Below are positions 21,310-33,399 of a stretch of DNA of 64,000 nucleotides, in pieces. The stretch is from Bryum argenteum (taxonomy: Eukaryota; Streptophyta; Bryopsida; Bryales; Bryaceae). A program made the translations under genes and the position numbers. Below the pieces are notes generated by a model. It was given only the letters and a program-made list of their open reading frames with translations, was not told where the DNA came from and searched no databases. The stretch's first letter is position 1, and each line of letters opens with the position of its first letter. The stretch spans positions 9,093,001 to 9,157,000 of the forward strand of contig CM073325.1 in NCBI GenBank assembly GCA_037043015.1, given 5' to 3'.

Positions 21310-23880
21310 TTGAAAGTAGAGCCACCAACAAACCTACACTAGAAGTTGATGTTGTTGGTACATGGAACGTCGTTTTTTATACTTTTCTCTTTCCTTAGAG
21401 TATAAGATGAACTGTACGACAAAATACCTTGTAAAACTAGAAGTTAAGACGAACTATAAGACAAAAACCCTTGTAAAACTAAAAGTTGAGACGAACTATG
21501 CATTCAATTAATTTTTATTTAATTTGGACTTACTTCTATTTTGCCTATAATTATGTGGTTTATAAATCCACATGGTTCCATGGTTGCTAACGCGAGAGCA
21601 TTTGGCTTTACAATGGATGAGAAAACATATGATAAATTAAGCACATACTTTATGTTCGAAAGCGGCATTAGATTTTGTACTAAGAGCAATGTGCAAAAAA
21701 CTCTAAAGTAGAGGTCGTGGAGTGGGGCTTCCAAATAATTTCCTAGGAATACTCTCTTGAAAGCTCTGAGGACTATCCAATTGGGAGGGTTGTTTGGTGG
21801 GCTTGCGTTGCCGATGCTCTTAGGGCATGGCCACTCATACTCGCAATCCAACAACTATATACAACAAATTATATTTGCTCGCACTCGAAATCAAGAGCTC
21901 CGAATCCTCACCACACTCCCATCCTTGCACAAGTTCTCATCGTTTGTTCCAACAATTTGTTGACATTTCATGCATCTCCATGACCTCCATGACGCTTTTG
22001 AGAGCCGGAAGAAAAGCTTGTATAGTTGTATTTTGTGCACGCCAGAGAAAGGGCAAGAGGTGAGTTTGAGCATCTACAGAAGGCAATATTACGTTCTGTA
22101 CGTGAACAGTGGCCCTCCCTCATGAAGGCAAACCCGCAATAGTAGCACTCCACTTGTAGCCATCCTCTTAGAACATAAAAGTAATTTCTATGATGTAAAA
22201 TTAGAGCACAATTGAGACTATAGTAAGTGCTATCACCTTTTGATATAAATCGATCAATTATTGAATAGATCAAGCATGGGAGATTCCTAACACAAATATG
22301 GAATTTTCTTTGTCTTCTACTTACCATGCTATAAAGACTATACTAGTTTTACTTCAAAGGTATTTGCAAATGGCTTCTTGTCTCTCTAAGTAATGATATC
22401 CCTCATGGAACTCTCCAACATAGTTTTTAATATTCCTTTATAACTAACATAGGTGTTCTTACAACTTATTTTGCAATAATTCTTTTTAAAACTTGTTGTA
22501 GTTTATTTGAGGATACTAATTATCATAAACATGACCAAAGTTGTTATTTGTACTCTAATTGTACTCCATTGAATCAAAAAGTAATAATAATCAATGAATG
22601 TTTGGCTTAAAACTTGTGTTGGGAGGGTATTGACCTAAGATATTATTGAACTTATACTAGTGAGAGAAAATATACCTTAAGTCCAAGTCTATTACACTTC
22701 ACAACATCCTTGGCCAACAAAAGAAAAACTCCAAACCCGTTTGAAGCTAGCGTGAATAGAGTGCTCGTTTAACCAACTCTTGAATGCATTCCAGCGTGAA
22801 TAGAGTGTTTGTTTTAATAACCAATTTTTTAAAGTGTTTTCTAGCGTGAATAGAGTGTTCGTTTAACCAATTCTCAAATGTATTTGCGGAGGTCATAACA
22901 CCAATGACAACCCAAATTTCATTAACTAAAAGAAGTTGTATGGTAAATTTCATTGAAATTTCATGTGAAAATTCACCGAACAGGAGGCCTTCGTGGGAAT
23001 CACTCCACAGCCTACTAAGACAAACCACTTATTATTCTTTAGTGACACCAACCCTTATTTGGCCTGATTTCAAGGTCCTTCTAAAATTTTAAAAAGTTCT
23101 CAAGCTAATGGTTAATCCTTCTTTTTTCCAATATTTCTTTCCCAAAAGAATTTTCATTTGAAAGTAGTATAATTTCATAATTCATCGAACGTCATCTTCA
23201 CCCTCATCAAAATATTTCATTATCAACAAGCAAAAAGTATAGAATATTACACAATTGGTTCCATGGCACTCTTTTTTCTTTCACAAAAAAGTTCCAAGGG
23301 TTTTACACATGAAGATATTGGCCCCCACTTTAGTATATTCTCCAAGCATCCCCTTAAACCACTTGGGCTCAAAAGTGAAGGAAATGGCAAGGACATTTGT
23401 TAACATAGATTCTGGTTTACAAACAACTCAAATATCATCTTTATAACTTTACAAGCCCAAGTTTGGTATATCCGAGCACAAAAATAATAATATAAACCGT
23501 CCGCACCAACTTTACAAAAGTTGAAACATGACACACTCTTGAACTCTTCCCCTAATGGAAGAAGCTCTACACTAACCTCTAAGACAACCATATCTGAAAT
23601 CCGTGAACAAAATTCTTTTGCATTTGATTTTGAGAGATTCTATCGTAGGATCTTGTTCATAACTATCTAATTAGTCTTCCCACCAATTTTCAGATCTTGA
23701 GTTATATGCAGTCAAAGTTTGAATCTTTGCAAAAAGAGCAAACTTTTTTTTAAGGCAAATCGGCCACCGAATGTGGTAGAGTTCGACTTTAGCTCTAAAG
23801 CTACCATGCTACGGACAAAAGAAAGAAAAAATCATCACCACGTTGCCACCGCTATCCATAATATTGTAAGGTGATGATAT
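21310..23880. other. intergenic, two short tandem repeats, no gene
   Basis: A ~50-bp unit (AGACGAACTATAAGACAAA type) occurs about three times at 21405-21500, and a ~57-bp unit (TAGCGTGAATAGAGTGTTCG) three times at 22748-22870. The ORFs of 60-119 codons in this stretch overlap one another on both strands and lack any domain signal; I do not count them as genes. Confidence 0.4.
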
Positions 23881-25166
23881 CAATCAAAGAATGAAATCCA
23901 ACACTTTCATTGACTCGCAACGCCATCATCGAAACTCGAACAATACTAAAGAACTCCAGCTCAAATCGAATCTGATAAATCTCATAAGAGAAAAGAGGGA
24001 GTTCACAAGGTTCCTGGAGTTGCAATCACTCGCTCTCCACCGAAAAATTAGGGTTCGGAGAGTTGTCTGTACGATTGTAGCAAGTGTGCAAGTGGGGTCG
24101 TCATTTGTCTGTGTCGGCAACTCTCCCACTCAAATTGCAGGAATCTGAAGTACGACTTTGAGCTTTACCATTTATCTTACCGATTTGTTTTGTTTGCTTT
24201 TGTTATGGACATCTGACTTTCTTTAGGTTTGGTTACCACCAGTTTGATGTTGATAGTTGTTATGTTGTTGTGGAATTCACAGTCTTCGAAGGTTTGAGCA
24301 AAAGAGAAGTAAAGCATTGTGTAGCGGAATGGTCCTCATCAGCTCATGCCGCTTCGTCTCGAGCGCAAGGTATGAGCTCCCGATCGCTCGCCATAGCCTG
24401 AATGTGACCATTTTGGTATAGAAAAGTGCCACTGTTGATGATCAATCCTTCGTCAGTCAGTGACGTGCACATTGGAAACTGCTAACATGATATTGATAGT
24501 CTTTGCATTGCTACCTTGAAGTAGACTGTCGGTGTCAGATCGATGATTTGTTCAACTAGTGAGTGGCTGCCATAGAAACTAGTCACCTTTCGAGCATTTT
24601 GCTAGAAATCGAGATTGTTCGTGTGTTGGAGCTTCTGCGAACTGTTATCGAAGTTCGAATCAAGAATCGAACTTGTCTGGGTTCGAATCAAGAATCGAGC
24701 TTTTTGCTACTTATCTAACTTGTCTGCGAGTTTGAATAAGATATATCGCGTTTTCGTTAGTAATCGAACTTGTCTGTGGGTTCAAATCAAAAATCGAGCT
24801 TTTCGCTAGTAATCGAACTTGCGTTCGAGCATTTGTTAGTTATTGTAGTTCTTTGCGTGTTCGAATCACTTAGTATCGAGCTAATGGTAGTCATCGAACT
24901 TGTCTGTAAGTTCGAAATTTGCTAGTAACCGACATTCTTTTTGGGTTTGAATCATCATGTCAACCCCGAAGAAACCCTGTCAATGAATAATGTGTAACAA
25001 ACGAACTTGTCTGTGGGTCCGATGCAAGTATCGAGCTCTTGCTAGTAATCGAATCTGGTTCTATTCATTTTAGGTTCGAATCATGTCATTGTGTGTGTGT
25101 TACAAGAACTTTGTCAATGGAAAAGCTGAGCAAGAGCGAGGGTGGGGGTGGGGGGATGCAAGATAG
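23880..25166 (+). promoter_or_regulatory. upstream/5' UTR region of the F-box gene with degenerate repeats
   Basis: 23880-24160 has the look of a plant 5' leader (contains ATTAGGGTTCGG, the complement of a telo-box-like motif). 24640-25080 carries six or more diverged copies of a ~60-bp unit built on TCGAATCAAGAATCGAGCTT and GTAATCGAACTTGTCTGTGG. A GT-rich run precedes the start codon (25140-25156). Whether this is transcribed leader or promoter cannot be told from sequence alone. Confidence 0.4.
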
Positions 25167-27572
25167 ATGCAGGAAGTTAATAGTAGTGAGCCATCAACAT
25201 CGAATTATGCGCTCACAGAATCAACACTCCTGGAGGTTCTCTCCCAAGCGCTTCTGGAGGAGATTTTCAATCGATTGGAGAACGCAAGCTTCATCGCGAG
25301 TGCAAGTTGTGTGTGCAAGGCGTTCTACGAGGCCGGGCAGAGAGTTCGCTCCGCTCGCTTAATTTGCCTAAACAAGTACCATGAGGCTGCTCGACAAGGC
25401 AGCGGGTTACATGACACGAAAACCACCACCACCGGCGAGGGTTCTTCGAATCCCGCTCCCGCTCCTGCTCCTCCTCAGGGGGGATTCGGGAGCGATGAGG
25501 AGGGGTCGAGCTCCGGAGACGAGAGCACCATGGTTGTGTTCCGCGATGTGGTGGTGGATTTTCTGCGAACCAAGCCGTACTTGATGCAATTGCGGATTGA
25601 GATTGAAAGCAGCCTCCAATCGAAGCCTGTTCCCGTTCCGGAACGAAGACGCACGGATTTCTGGTTGAGTGATCCGTTTCATCTCCCCCGTTGGGTTCCG
25701 TCTGTGCAGGCTACTTTGCTCCATCTCTGCATTGTCGATTATGGCCAGCAGGCCATCATGCGCCGCACCTCCATCCTCAAAATCTTATCTCAAACCTGTG
25801 AGTGCTCTTTCACTCCGCTTTAAACTCGCTAATTCAAACATGAATCAGGATACTCATTTTTGATGAATTTGGAAAAGCTAAGCAAGCAAAAGCTTTCCAA
25901 GAAACGATTTGAGAAGTATAAAGTATATACTTGGTGTAATAAGACATGCAGATATTCATGCAGGTAACATCGTGTGCAAGATTAGGAAGAGGGACTCGTT
26001 ATGAGCATTTCTTTGTCATAAGTGGGACTTCGGAACTTCGGAACTCATCAAATATGGTGTTACATGAATTTGTTGGTGTTTAGACGGTGCAATAAGCAAC
26101 CTAGTCAACACTCTAACTTTTTGATAAAGAGGGTGGAAGATGCCGTCTCTGCTTTCAACAAACTAAAGAACTAACCCATTGAGTCCAATTTGCCCCATAT
26201 TGGTTATGGCAAAGTACCCCGTGGGAATGAGATTGACCTTATTTCCTCTTGTTTCACTAATGTTGTAAGCAACTTTGACCCAATTTGCACCCTAGAGTTT
26301 GATCCGAGTAAGGGTGCAAAGTTACTCATCTGTGCATTAATGAACTGATATTGATTGTACGTTTTTATGCAAATTTTCAATCATTTAGTTGTTCAATCGT
26401 CTTTCCATTAAGTACATAAGGCTGACTCCTCAATGCATAAACTCAGAGAGTATCTCTTTAAAGTCTTCAAAGTAGTTGAGATATGACCTACTTAGAATGG
26501 GACTCTCGCAGAGCAAAAAATGCAGAATGCAAAACTGATGTTGAATAGACAGCCTAGATCCTCAAACTTAGTGTCGGTGTGCTTTCCTGCTCCAGACCTT
26601 CTTTCGAAAAGTGAGTTACTGACTGATTTATTTGTGGCTATGGCTATGGCAGGCAAGCTACTGAAAACATTAGATCTAAGAAACATGTTCATAGACGCAA
26701 CAGAGATGGAGGAGATGCCAAAACTGACCAACTTCACACTCCGGTGCGTCAAAGTGATCGGCGACTCTCTAAACTACATCAACGCGAAGATGCGAAACCT
26801 CACAACACTAGCATTACTCGGCGTCTTCGGAGTAACCCAGGCCACGCTCGACTTTCCAGCAATGAAAGTGCTCTGCCTAGGACTCTCCACAATAGCCAAG
26901 GACGTAAGCATGCAGCTTCCGAGCCTCGTCAAGTTACAGCTCAAAATCCTCTGCCCGGAGAAACTCACGATCTCCGCTCCCTCCTTAAAATTCATGGCCT
27001 TCAATCTCGAGGTTCGAGAGACCTCCACAGTGGAGTTTCGGAGCCTGAGACAAGTCGAGGAGGTGCTCTACGGCGCTTCCAGCTTCGCTACTTTCTGGAG
27101 CCTCGTGGCCTCGAATACTGAGCTTCAGAAGCTCTTCCTCGACATTCCTTGCATGGCGCTCGGAGAAGATGGCAAATGGCTTGGTGTTGTGAATGGAGTT
27201 CCACCTTCGTTGCCGAATCTGAGCCACCTCTGTGCCGCGAGGAGCCTGGGTGTGGTCAATATCGGACCTGGGCTTTGGCACGCCATGGAGATGAACTTGC
27301 AGGAGTTGCTTCCGGCGATCGATGCCGACCAGTGGCCTCCTTTCCATCATCTCATTGTGCACATGATTCCGCACTGCCTTGAATCGTGTTTGGCGATTCT
27401 GCAGCTCTTGGTTAAGCCTAGTCTTGATTCTCTTGAGATTTATGTTCATACCAGTAGCCCTGTGCAGTTTGACACCATTGTGCCGGAAGTGGCTAAAGGG
27501 GTGAATCCCAGTACTAGTTTTATACCGAAGCTGTGGACTAAGAGTCTCGACTTCTCTTGTTTCAGCTTTTAA
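25167..27572 (+). CDS. F-box/LRR-repeat protein
   Basis: Two exons, 25167-25797 and 26653-27572, give 516 residues. Donor ACCT|GTGAGT and acceptor GGCAG|GC were chosen because they rejoin KILSQTC to KLLKTLDLRNMF without a stop; the open frame upstream of 26653 is then intronic. An F-box-like helix (LLEEIFNRLENASF, CVCKAFYEAG; residues ~20-60) would bind SKP1 in an SCF ubiquitin ligase. The C-terminal half has leucine-rich strands (LTNFTLRCVKV, LTTLALLGVFGV, MKVLCLGLST, LVKLQLKI) followed by PCMALGEDGKWLG and NIGPGLWH, as in plant F-box/LRR proteins of the At4g29420 type (family placement from memory). A Pro/Ser-rich insert (residues ~85-115) with PAPAPAP is probably disordered. Substrate unknown. 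Confidence 0.82.
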
Positions 27573-28117
27573 ACAGACATTCTGTTTAGAAAAAACTACA
27601 TTTTTTTGGAGTCCTATCAGCTCACTTCGTTTGGTTATGGATTTTCTATTGGTGTGTCAAGATTCCATCAATTTTTTATTCCACTGGGCTTTTTGATAGA
27701 AAGTGACCAACTTTCGTGTTGTGGTATTGAAAACACGAAGTAACATGGTATGAGTGAAGAGTGTTGATGGGAATGATTGCAAGTCTTTGTACTTTTAGTA
27801 TGGAAGGAAAAATGAAGATCTGACGTGCTAGACTGATTCTGGTGGTTCATAAGGACTAGGGGAGATGGCCTACCATTTCAAATGAGTGTCCTACTCATGA
27901 AGTGTATTGGAAAGGATACTTGTAATATGCAATAACGTTGGATTTCGATAGATTTTGTTTGACAATCAAGATCATGCATAAGTGCAAAGTTATGCATGCA
28001 ACTACGTCACATGTTAAAAAAGAAGCATGCATGCAAGATGAGAATAGTCATCACGTGAGGTGAACTTACTTCCTTGATTTTAGCAAATGACGATCATTTG
28101 TTGAGCCTACACCTTTA
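27573..28117. other. 3' flank of the F-box gene, nothing else assigned
   Basis: Contains the likely 3' UTR. No ORF with family resemblance. Confidence 0.35.
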
Positions 28118-29290
28118 TTAACCCCTATACGTCCCTAGGATAAAATTGCATGAATATTTTTTTTTTAAAGTCTTTATTTTTGACAGTTTGTAAAATCAAA
28201 TCAAAGAAGGTAGTTGGAAATTGAACTGTAGGATGTTGAAGAGTGGGTGGTGTAGATCATGTGGGCTAGTTTTAGGCTTTGGTGATGAGTAGGATGTGAA
28301 AGATTTATCAAAAAGTCCCAAAAATGGGGGCTGAAAATGTTTGGGCAAATGTTATTTTTTAAGTTTATTTTTTGACAAATCATAAATAGGTGTTACTTTC
28401 CTTAGCAATTAAGGTGGGCTTTCCACTAGCCCAATAAAATTCACATTGTTTGTCATAAGAGTACTTATGTCGTTGTTTGTCCCAATATAGTTCTCTTAAC
28501 GTTGCTTGAAAGTTGGGTTGCTCTCCCAACATACTAGAGCTCGATCTATTACGATTCGCTCTCCGTGCTCTTCTTGTCATAACCCATCCTCCACGAGTAA
28601 CTCCCCGACCCTGCGTACCTTGTAATTGAAATATATTGTTGGATGAAAGGGATTCACCCTCCGATAAATTAGCTCTATCATGATAAGATTCATGCTTCCC
28701 TCCACTATTGCAATCCTCACCTTCCAAACTTGGCAACAATTTAGTGATATTATTATTCTCTCGCTCCACATGGTCGTCGATGTAGCCTTGAACTCCACAC
28801 TAACCTGCACCCACATATTCAAAGCTGTTGTTAATGTCCGATGGGCTTGGAAAGCTTTGTTGGACCTCGTTACAGGGTTGTGATGGCCATTCCTCCTCTT
28901 GGAACAACTTGTCTCCGTCCATGGTCCTGGGTGCCAATGCTGTCTTCTACTCCGCCGACCGGATTCAACAAAGCCGCTGAGCCTTGTTGACAAGTGCCGT
29001 TGGCGTCTAGCTAAGCCAACCCTTGTCGCTACAACCTTGTCTTCGGCTGACAGGCGCCATTGGCAGAGTGCTTTTCGAGAATACCCCTTCCTCAGTGGCC
29101 ATGCATGCCGAGCCATCCTTTGAGGTTGCCGATGAAGACAGGACCCCCTCCTCAGCTGCCAGACTCCGACGTTGCGCTCCCCAAGTTCTTCCATGTACTA
29201 CAGCAGGTCCCTCACTTCTCCAACTTGCCAATTGTGACCTTTTGTGTATTGAATCCATATTGGTATAGTTGCCAAGTAGTTGTTGAGCAT
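28118..29290 (-). other. possible decayed transposon coding region
   Basis: Starts at TTAA (28118-28121) followed by CCCCTATACGTCC, a piggyBac-type end, but no partner end was found. On the minus strand a 129-codon ORF (28769-28380) has a Ser/Asn-rich, basic middle (RRARRANRNRSSSS) and a C-terminal piece with LRELYWDKQRHKYSYDKQ. Upstream lies GC-rich sequence open in two minus frames (28577-29258). No domain is recognised; this may be a remnant of an element leader like that of piggyBac A or B. Confidence 0.3.
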
Positions 29291-29294
29291 TAAT

Positions 29295-30470
29295 TGTTGT
29301 TGATTTGGTGGTGAAAGTTTTGTATCTCGGGTTGGTAAGTTAAGTATGTGTTTGGTGATGTATTTCTTTATACCAATTGCTTCACATGGGTATGTATATG
29401 TGGGTTGATAGGACTAAAATGCTAGAATTAGGGTTAGTATGAATGTCAAAGTACCTACTGAATAGCTCTTAGAGCACTCCTCAACCTTTTTCAAAATGTC
29501 TCAATTGGAATAAGGATAGGGTTGAATTAGAGTTTATCTAACCAACCATGGCATTGTTTTTAGCTATTCAATCAATGGATTCTTTCCAAATAAGCCTTGT
29601 TTGAGAAAAGCCTATCTTTCCTAAAATCCTTCTTTGTCTACAGCCCGAAATTGGTTTGTTGCCCCAACTACTTACCCCAACTCAAAATTTTCACAGGAAA
29701 ATTTTCAAAGCTCACAAAAACAAAAGTGATACTAACCAAAAGCTCTCCACAAAATTTTGAATAACCCCCATACTCATGCATTCACACTCATGTACAAAAG
29801 TTGATGCCATCTTTCCAAGTTGGATCTTTTGAACCTCATCAGGTATACTCGTTCCCTCTACTCACACCACATATGCACTACACAAGAGTTGTTGATTAGT
29901 GTTAGAAACCTTAATTGCAAAACGGAACACTAAATGCCACACCTCACCATAGTGTTCCAACACTAATTGTCAAACCATAACACTAATTGTGAACACGAAA
30001 TGAGAACCTAATGAAAGTGGTGCAATTGGTGGTTTGAAGGGAAGACAAGGGACATTGATTGCAATGGCGGCCCAAAGTGAACACTAATCTTAACAGAGCT
30101 GAGAAATAGTGTTGTTGATCAAAAGTAACCCGCTACACTAATCTCCACATAACACTAATTAACAACTCTTGTATAACTCTTGTATAGTGATCTTTAAGCA
30201 CTGATGATGAAGAATCATGGACTTCCATAACACCACAAAAATTAACATAGTTTATGCAACTACGCACCAAGCCATAACACAAGTCTTCCGTGCTAAAAGC
30301 ACCTACAGTGTAGTAAATTGAAACATTCGAATCTAATATAAATCTCAAAAATGCACTTCAGAAGAAAAAAAAAAATCATCAGAGATGGTAAAACGTTTCC
30401 ACTTATTTCTACCACTTGAGTGATATTCCTACACAAATAAAGGAATGTGAAAGAATCTCATGAACTTCCC
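29295..30470. other. intergenic, nothing assigned
   Basis: AT-rich. A phrase on AACACTAATTGT recurs several times at 29940-30000 as a short irregular repeat. No gene seen. Confidence 0.35.
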
Positions 30471-30477
30471 TACATTG

Positions 30478-30680
30478 TCATAGCTCCGAAACTGCCTTAA
30501 AATAGCATGCAAGATGATCAAAGGGAAGAAATAGATTAGCAAACGCAAGCTCTGCCTTTCGACCTTCACCTTCCATTCGAATAACACAAAATGCCATACG
30601 AAGATGATCATTCATCATTGACGAGGCAAAATCTACACCAGGAAGCCCAAAACTCTTCTTTAACACCTGCGAAAATGTCA
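30478..30680 (-). CDS. possible exon, unrecognised
   Basis: Minus-strand open stretch preceded by a good acceptor (TTTTCGCAG before GTGTTAAAG, about 30670) and reading LKKSFGLPGVDFASSMMNDH and onward to a stop at 30478. It lies ~200 bp past the TOP6A stop on the same strand, so it may be a spliced 3' exon of that transcript or of a small separate gene. I cannot name it. It would be real only if a transcript crosses it. Confidence 0.25.
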
Positions 30681-30874
30681 ACACAGAATTCAATGAGTTT
30701 CTCTGACTCGTTTCATAGATAATCGTGTGAAATTAGAGTCAGAAAATTTAAGAAGGCTGGAACAAGAATGCTTACAACGCCTGATTCCTATGATATATGT
30801 AAAGAGTCTCCTGTAAACATCTAAAAATCAAATCGCTTGAATATGCTTCCTTGGAACAAGCACTCACCGAATTG

Positions 30875-32176
30875 TTAGATCCAGTCTTCCTGCTGCAGCT
30901 TAAGGGGAAGATAAACCTCGGATAGGTACTGAAACCCAAAGGAGCTGAGCGCTTGAATCTCAGCTTTCTCCTTCGTCTTCACCATGAGCTCCAACTCCTT
31001 CACCCAGTTCTTATCCTTTTTGATAAAATCCTCCTCCAACATGTCCTTGCCAGTTTTAATATCCTGATCCGACATGGGAAGTCGGCACTGCTCGGGAATC
31101 TTATACTTATCCAAGTCGCTAGGCCGCACTCCGAGCCACTTGATATCCGGAGTGGTCAAGTTCGAGCTATCATACGACATGTTCTTAGAACCCGACATGT
31201 ACACAGACAGAATTTTAAGCCCATACGGATCGCTGTCTACAAGCCCCAGCACTGGCAGCTTCAAGTCCGTCTTCATCTTCCTCAGAAACAACCTTGTGGC
31301 CACATCAGGCTGCCCTTTCGCTGTGATAATCACACAAGGAAAGCGGTTGTAGAATCGATCTTCTGCCAAGCGCATGAAAGCAGCATCTTTTTCCACGAGT
31401 AAAATAAAGAGTGCATCGCTTTCCATGCTCTGTACTTTGTCGATGTTGGGAGGAATGGCTTTTCCTCCCACTCCCATCTTCGTGCAGTCAATGCGATCAC
31501 CGTCCTCCACGAACACCAAGCGTCCTACTACAACTCCTTTCTCACTTGCCACAACATTCAAGCTTGACCGAGTGCATCCCAACATGCAAGAGACGTCATC
31601 GAGTATGGTGTCACTCTGGCCCTGCTCCTGGAACAGCTTCACATCAGTATAGAAGAGGTCTCGCTTTGTGACGTGAATCCGCTTCGTGCAGAGCTGATGC
31701 ACGAGCTGCAGAATGCGAGTGGTGATGGCTGTTTTGCGAACGCTGGCTATGTTGGCGAACTGTCGGAATGAGGCTTTGTCCTTGAGGACGATGCGGTCCA
31801 ACTCTGGTACGTAGAGCTGATTTGCACTGGACCGGCCAGGTATCAAGTAGCCGAAGCCATTGCCGCTGAGAATGGACTTCGCAATGGCCAGGATGCTCTT
31901 CTCGATCTCGAAGATGACGCTGGTCGTGTTCAGGTCGACCACTTCCTTGCATGTGTTGGCGAGATTCAAGTCTGCTAGAGTGCGTGTCTCCGTTTGTGTG
32001 TCTTTTGAAGTTTGGCAAAACTTCGTCACGGATGCTAGGATCTTGTCGTCGGTCTTCAGCTTCTTCTTGAATGCCAGCGCTGCCTTCGCTTGCTGCTTTG
32101 GTCCTTCTGCTGATGTTCCTGGTTCGTCGTCATAATCGTCTTCCACTACCTCTCGCGCTTTGCGCTTGTCCGCCAT
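30875..32176 (-). CDS. TOP6A: DNA topoisomerase VI subunit A (SPO11-3/TOP6A type)
   Basis: Intronless frame of 433 residues, close to the ~430 of plant TOP6A proteins. The N-terminus is acidic and disordered (residues 1-45). The catalytic tyrosine is Y176 in [10 protein letters not shown], in the winged-helix 5Y-CAP region. The Toprim fold follows, with the metal-binding glutamate E262 (LLVEKDAAF) and the acidic pair D314/D316 (GLVDSDPYG). All key residues are present. With subunit B it forms a type IIB topoisomerase that in plants drives endoreduplication and cell growth (the SPO11-3/BIN5/RHL2 role), rather than meiotic breaks. The upstream DNA is shared with that of the NIPP1 gene (see 32225 and 58370), so its promoter has probably been rearranged by transposons. 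Confidence 0.95.
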   Translation of the reverse strand: MADKRKAREVVEDDYDDEPGTSAEGPKQQAKAALAFKKKLKTDDKILASVTKFCQTSKDTQTETRTLADLNLANTCKEVVDLNTTSVIFEIEKSILAIAKSILSGNGFGYLIPGRSSANQLYVPELDRIVLKDKASFRQFANIASVRKTAITTRILQLVHQLCTKRIHVTKRDLFYTDVKLFQEQGQSDTILDDVSCMLGCTRSSLNVVASEKGVVVGRLVFVEDGDRIDCTKMGVGGKAIPPNIDKVQSMESDALFILLVEKDAAFMRLAEDRFYNRFPCVIITAKGQPDVATRLFLRKMKTDLKLPVLGLVDSDPYGLKILSVYMSGSKNMSYDSSNLTTPDIKWLGVRPSDLDKYKIPEQCRLPMSDQDIKTGKDMLEEDFIKKDKNWVKELELMVKTKEKAEIQALSSFGFQYLSEVYLPLKLQQEDWI

Positions 32177-32224
32177 CGCTCAATGCCGAATCCCTGAAAC
32201 ATCAACGTACTCAACTCAAAATCC

Positions 32225-32522
32225 TAAAACATCTCAAATCCTGAAGCTCGAAAAGAACAGGAAGAACACTTTGCTTAGAACTTCCAAGTGGTACTTCCAC
32301 CAATGCTCCAGCTGAAGATACCACAAAAAGCACAGGCATTGCACATCCTTTGGTCCACCTGCTACTGAACCCTAACTTCCACTCATCGGGTAGAATGTGG
32401 TATCGGCGACCTCCTGCCATCGCCGGTGCACAGGCATTGCACATCCTTTGGTCCACCTGCTACTGAACCCTAACTTCCACTCATCGGGTAGAATGTAGTA
32501 TCGGCGACCTCCTGCCATCGCC
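32225..32522 (-). repeat. TOP6A upstream segment, similar to NIPP1 upstream, partly tandem-duplicated
   Basis: 32230-32400 resembles 58378-58520 (TGAAGCTCGAAAAGAACAGG versus TGAAGCTCAAAAAGAACAAG; both continue to ACTGAACCCTAACTT). A ~102-bp segment then repeats in tandem (about 32325-32420 and 32427-32522), identical but for a base or two, so the duplication is recent. It starts ~50 bp before the TOP6A ATG. Confidence 0.65.
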
Positions 32523-32557
32523 GGGGATATCACCGGGTGACCCTGCAGGAGACGATT

Positions 32558-32907
32558 GATGGTAAAGGGGAAGGCCCCCATCGGAGGGACTCCCGGCCTG
32601 TGAGGGACCCGACCCGAGGAGGGCGGGAGCCCGACGAGGGAGGGTCACGAACTGGCCGGGAGTCCCAACGATGGGACCTCCCCGGCGTAACTACTCCCTG
32701 TAAATGAAACCCTGGGTAGGTTCGGGCAGGGCGGGCAGAATCGGCACTTCGGCTGACGTACGCTTCCAAAATTTTATAATTATATTATTATTAAATGAAA
32801 TGTGAAAAGTTTTCTATGAGCCTATATGAAGCTACAATGCTCAAGGTCGTTCCACGAAGGGAGAGCCTCCCAGACATCAAAGGTTAATTTACAAGGAGTA
32901 GTTACGG
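32558..32907. repeat. GC-rich palindromic block, copy 2
   Basis: Nearly identical to 10585-10935 over the GC-rich hairpin and the inverted-repeat element (ends at 32686-32705 and 32887-32906). The perfect 34-bp palindrome of copy 1 has collapsed to one arm here. High identity between the copies points to recent mobility. Confidence 0.65.
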
Positions 32908-33023
32908 GATGGCGAAGCCTTGGATGGGGATGGCAAAGCCTTGGATGGAGATGGTTCGCTATCGATGGGGACGGATGGAGAAGACCATCGGAGCGAATGG
33001 AGCCAGATTCAAGCTGGTATCGA

Positions 33024-33387
33024 GATAGATAGATAGATAGAAATTCCGGTCCTTTTTAAGGGGCCGGCGTGAATGAAGTGTCCATTCGTAATGCTAATAT
33101 CACAATGGCGACCGGACAAGGGGAAATTGGAACAATACTACTTCCCCCTCTCGAGGGTGGACACTATGACTACGCTAGTTTCTAGCCTAGTTACTAGTGC
33201 CTTGAAGATACTTGACATAGTATCCCCCCAAAGGGCTTTGAGGTACTCATACAACAAGGTCCAAGGACCTCCCACAATAGTTGGGTGGACTATAGTGGTG
33301 AGCACCACGCCGTCATAGGGAATAGAACCCATCACCTCCTCATTGGGGGCCTAAGCCCTAACCACCAAGCCAAGGCTTGTGGTGCCT
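33024..33387 (-). mobile_element. tRNA-derived SINE, full length, minus strand
   Basis: Same family as 16069-16426, starting on the plus strand with the complement of the (TATC)n tail. A 12-bp target duplication AGCTGGTATCGA flanks it (33012-33023; 33388-33399). Intact duplication and high similarity suggest fairly recent insertion. Confidence 0.88.
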
Positions 33388-33399
33388 AGCTGGTATCGA

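Noticed and set aside
26520-26652. Coding sequence of the F-box exon 2 from its first ATG
   Set aside because: Joining exon 1 to this point gives a stop or wrong phase, while the acceptor at 26651-26652 restores a continuous conserved-looking sequence.
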